A DNA stretch of 64,000 nucleotides, from NCBI GenBank assembly GCA_947630725.1, contig CANRIS010000008.1:1-64000 (forward strand). Reading direction: 5' to 3'. The notes under the pieces were generated by a model, which did no database searches, was not told the DNA's origin, and worked only from the letters and a program-made list of their open reading frames with translations. Below are positions 61,153 to 64,000 of the stretch, in pieces. Each line of letters opens with the position of its first letter. Position 1 is the first letter of the stretch. A program made the translations under genes and the position numbers. Source of the stretch: an uncultured Clostridia bacterium. Its GTDB lineage: Bacteria; Bacillota; Clostridia; Lachnospirales; CAG-274.

Positions 61153-64000
61153 TTATGAGGCTGTCACCGAGTAGGACGCCGTCTTTGTTTCGCCGTCCCA
61201 GTCGGTTTTAACGCCGAGGGCGCTGCCCAATGCTCTGAAAGGAATATATATTCTTCCGTCCTTTATTTCTGCCTTTACGCCGTTTTCCATAACCGATGTC
61301 CTGCCGTCCACGGTCATTTCATAGCTTTCGGATGTAAAGGAGATAGTCTTGTTTCCCACATATATAAAGGCTGTCTTTGTTTCGGGATCCCAGCCTATCA
61401 GACTGCTTGCGTCTGCCGCCTCGGGGTCATCTCCCATAAGAGCGACAGCAGCAAATCTGAGAGGTACCATAACGGAGCTGCTCGCCGTCTGTATATAGGG
61501 GGCTGCGTCTATGGTATAGGTCTTGTCGCCTATGGAAATAACATTGTCGCCGGGTCTGAGGCTTATTTTTGCCGAAATAACGAGGGCGTCCGTAGTCGAT
61601 TCTGTGGGCTTTTCGTCTGTTTCGGCCGTTGTCTGCTCTGTGGATCGTTCGGTAACGGTGGTGAGCCTTGATGAGGATCTGGAACCCTTTCCGCTTGACT
61701 TGCCCGTATAACCTGCTGCTGCCTTTGTGGTGGTTTCGTCAGGCTTGCTTTCTTCTGCCGCAGCTGTGGTTGTGGTCGGCTCTGTCGTATCGTCCGAAGG
61801 CTTTTCTCCCATCAGCACAAGCTGCGGAAAACCTCCGTTCCATGCGTCGAAGCTTTCTATTACGCCTGCGCCGCTGTAGTTGTTAACATATACCTCGGCC
61901 TGATCCTCATAGAGCTTTATGCCGTGAGGGCCGTCAGATACCGTAAACGAAAGCACTCCATCACTGCCTACAGTGGCCTTTGTTCTGACGCTATCCACAA
62001 AAAATTCAATCTCCGTGCCGCTTTCGGGCAGAGAATCATCGGCATTCTTTATTCTTACGTTAGCGGTATAATCTGTGGGGACATATTCTCCAACTGTTCT
62101 GATCCTTCCCGATGTGACGGGCAGATCCAAAGGCTTTGAGCCGTTTTCGGTGAGATAAGCTATATAGTCCGATACAGCCTCCATAAGTCCGCCGCCCTCT
62201 CCCGATATGGGTATATCGGCGAGAATGCCCGAGCCTATGACATAATCGTTTGACGCAAGTATTATGCGGCTTTCGGTGTCGTTTCGGTCAAGAGGTTCAG
62301 ACTCACTGTCGAGATATACGGCCTTTACCTTGCTGCCCGATTCTCCGTTGGGGTCATATTCAAATCTCATACCGCCTATCTGCAAAAAGCTGCCCGAATA
62401 GGAGGCGTTCATAAAGCCCGTTTGATTGTCCTGAGAGCTTACCGATGATACGGAGCCTTCAAGAAGATCATAGAGAACAGAGGGGCTTATGATCTTGTAT
62501 GTTACCGTATTTGCAAAGGGCAGGGCGTTTATTATGCTGCCCATGGTGATTTTTCCGTTTGGTATGGCGGAGCGGAAGCCGCCGCCGTTTTCTGCCGAGA
62601 CTACGGGCAGATCCTTAAGGTCATCGCCTATAATGCTCTTTGCGCTGTATATAATGCTGTCGGCAATAAGGCTGCCGAAGTTGGTTTCGCCGACTCTTGC
62701 CTCGGCTATCTGATTGATTGAGCCGCCCCAGAGGGTAGTATTTGTTTCGCCTACAACCTGCGAAAGCAGCTCTGACTGCTCTGAGCTTATTTCGTCTATT
62801 TTTGCCGAAACATCGGGATCGGGAGCAATATCCTTAAGATCCTCAGCCGAAAGCTGGGTTTCGGATATGTCGGCATTGCCGTTTTCGTCCAGAACAATGT
62901 CCATTTTGCCCACAAGGGTGCTGCCTGTGCCTGTCTGCGCAACAAGTATGTCGCCGACCTTTTCATTTACGACAGAGTGGCTGTGGCCGTCAATTATAGC
63001 GTCAAGCTCTGTGCCTGCCATTTCTCTCGCTATGTCATAGCTTGTGTGGCCTGCCTCGTTTTGAAGTATGCCGAGGTGGGTTATCGCTATGATAACATCT
63101 GCGCCCTCCTGGTCAAGCAGCTCTGTCTGCTCCTTTGCTGCCTCCAGTTCATCGGTAAAGTCAATGCGCACGCCGCCGCCTGCGTTTGCGTTTGCCGAAG
63201 TTGATGTATTTACGGTGGTGAGGGCAAAAAATCCCACCTTTATGCCGTTCTTTTCTATAATAACATTTTGTCCGTTTGAGTCCTCAGTCTCAAAAAACGG
63301 TTTTCCCTCCGAATAGGTGTTGGCGGATATAATGGGAAAGTTCGCCATACCCATAAGCTTTTTAAGCTGATCGGCTCCGTTGTCGAACTCGTGGTTTCCC
63401 GCTGCCATAACGTCATAGCCTGCGCTGTTCATAAGCTCGATGACCGCCTCTCCCTTTGAAAGTGTGGCAAGAGCCACGCCTTGGGCTGCGTCACCGCCGT
63501 CTGCAAGTATTGAGTTTGCATACTGTTTTTTGAGAGCCGCTATCTTGTCGGCGCCTATTATGCTGTCGGAGCCTATGAGGTTTCCGTGCATATCGTTTGT
63601 GTGGAATATTGTCACGCTGCCCGACTTGTTTTCTTCGGTATTGTCATCGGTCTTATCTTCGGGGGCGTGTACGACTATGGCGCAGTTCAGATTGTCAAGC
63701 CATGTGGTGCCGTTGGCTCTGAGAGTCGAAAGGTCGTTTACTATAACGCTGCGGGGATCTATTATGCCTCCGTCCGGGTCATCGGGGCTGACAAGAGAGC
63801 TTACATCGTTTATAGTATAATACAGACCGCCCTCCTCGCCGAGATAGAGCATTTCGTGACCGGAAAACTGCAGAACGGAGCCCGAGGGCAGAGTGTTAAG
63901 CACATCGGTCTTTTCGGATACTGTCATACCCGACATATCTATCTTTTCTGCCGGCATAGCTGCCTGCCATGTGGTGTTTCTCGGAAGCTCAAGACCGAAG
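61153..64000 (-). CDS. Wall/surface 5'-nucleotidase with NlpC/P60-like and copper-amine-oxidase-type domains (5' end outside window)
   Basis: At least 948 codons; the frame stays open to the right edge, so the true start lies beyond it (an internal ATG at 63957 is not convincing). The first residues, FGLELPRNTTWQAAMPAEKI and LPSGSVLQFSGHEMLYLGEE, look like the C-terminal half of an NlpC/P60 domain. A UshA-like 5'-nucleotidase follows: FHTNDMHGNLIG, LADGGDAAQGV, AGNHEFDNG, DGHSHSVVNE for the metal site and ENGGGFRSAIPNGKIT for the C-terminal substrate domain. A Thr/Ser-rich linker and a copper amine oxidase-like domain end it (SSSVMVPLRFAAVALMG, IYIPFRALGSALGV). It probably scavenges nucleotides at the cell wall. 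Confidence 0.8.
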   Translation of the reverse strand, partial: FGLELPRNTTWQAAMPAEKIDMSGMTVSEKTDVLNTLPSGSVLQFSGHEMLYLGEEGGLYYTINDVSSLVSPDDPDGGIIDPRSVIVNDLSTLRANGTTWLDNLNCAIVVHAPEDKTDDNTEENKSGSVTIFHTNDMHGNLIGSDSIIGADKIAALKKQYANSILADGGDAAQGVALATLSKGEAVIELMNSAGYDVMAAGNHEFDNGADQLKKLMGMANFPIISANTYSEGKPFFETEDSNGQNVIIEKNGIKVGFFALTTVNTSTSANANAGGGVRIDFTDELEAAKEQTELLDQEGADVIIAITHLGILQNEAGHTSYDIAREMAGTELDAIIDGHSHSVVNEKVGDILVAQTGTGSTLVGKMDIVLDENGNADISETQLSAEDLKDIAPDPDVSAKIDEISSEQSELLSQVVGETNTTLWGGSINQIAEARVGETNFGSLIADSIIYSAKSIIGDDLKDLPVVSAENGGGFRSAIPNGKITMGSIINALPFANTVTYKIISPSVLYDLLEGSVSSVSSQDNQTGFMNASYSGSFLQIGGMRFEYDPNGESGSKVKAVYLDSESEPLDRNDTESRIILASNDYVIGSGILADIPISGEGGGLMEAVSDYIAYLTENGSKPLDLPVTSGRIRTVGEYVPTDYTANVRIKNADDSLPESGTEIEFFVDSVRTKATVGSDGVLSFTVSDGPHGIKLYEDQAEVYVNNYSGAGVIESFDAWNGGFPQLVLMGEKPSDDTTEPTTTTAAAEESKPDETTTKAAAGYTGKSSGKGSRSSSRLTTVTERSTEQTTAETDEKPTESTTDALVISAKISLRPGDNVISIGDKTYTIDAAPYIQTASSSVMVPLRFAAVALMGDDPEAADASSLIGWDPETKTAFIYVGNKTISFTSESYEMTVDGRTSVMENGVKAEIKDGRIYIPFRALGSALGVKTDWDGETKTASYSVTAS

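Overview
The window looks like a chromosomal segment of a low-to-medium GC Clostridia (Firmicutes, probably a gut Eubacteriales lineage; family not resolvable). Supporting signs are AUA/AGA-rich codon use, strong AGGAGG ribosome sites, GHKL/LytTR signalling, copper-amine-oxidase-type repeat domains, LysM wall binding and a VirB4/VirD4 set of the single-membrane (Gram-positive) kind. No rRNA, tRNA or CRISPR array was seen.

Left part (1-12.1 kb, all genes + except an IS fragment at the very edge): the 5' end of an IS3-type orfA abutting an hsdM remnant, then a redox cluster. The cluster holds an FMN-binding PNPOx-like protein, a LysR regulator, a flavin reductase plus TetR unit with two TetR-like operators on its promoter, a truncated aldo/keto reductase, four flavodoxin-fold proteins, two complete aldo/keto reductases (one carrying a ferredoxin domain), a DUF362 protein on copper-amine-oxidase repeats, a YraQ/ArsP-type permease and a hexapeptide acetyltransferase. 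Next, on the minus strand (12.1-18.2 kb), come an 872-residue protein with kinase-like motifs, serine biosynthesis (serC-serA) and a polysaccharide deacetylase.

Centre (18.4-49.6 kb, + except one small membrane gene): a large type IV secretion-like locus. It has a degenerate-MPN/LysM protein, a sigma-region-4-like regulator, three related membrane-anchored surface proteins (one frameshifted at a C7 tract), a CPBP protease, two VirB6/TrbL-like proteins (one with a long repeated soluble tail), a PrgI-VirB4 fusion ATPase, a small binding-protein-like lipoprotein, a VirB2-like small membrane protein, a VirD4 ATPase, a STAS/HATPase partner-switching pair, an M15 wall peptidase, a 2048-residue protein ending in a VirB2-like hairpin, and a 426-residue soluble protein. 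No relaxase, integrase, replication or mobilisation gene is present. I read it as a candidate non-conjugative secretion or surface apparatus, regulated at least partly by partner switching.

Right part (49.7-59.7 kb, minus): a seven-gene signalling operon (GHKL kinase, LytTR regulator, formyltransferase-like enzyme, SpoIIE-type phosphatase with an extracellular sensor, ABC-type binding lipoprotein, sensor-MFS fusion, second GHKL kinase) convergent with the secretion locus. Its phosphatase is of the kind that acts on STAS proteins, so the two regions may be functionally linked (inference). A PAP2 phosphatase and the 3' part of an NlpC/P60-like - 5'-nucleotidase - copper-amine-oxidase-domain surface protein close the window.
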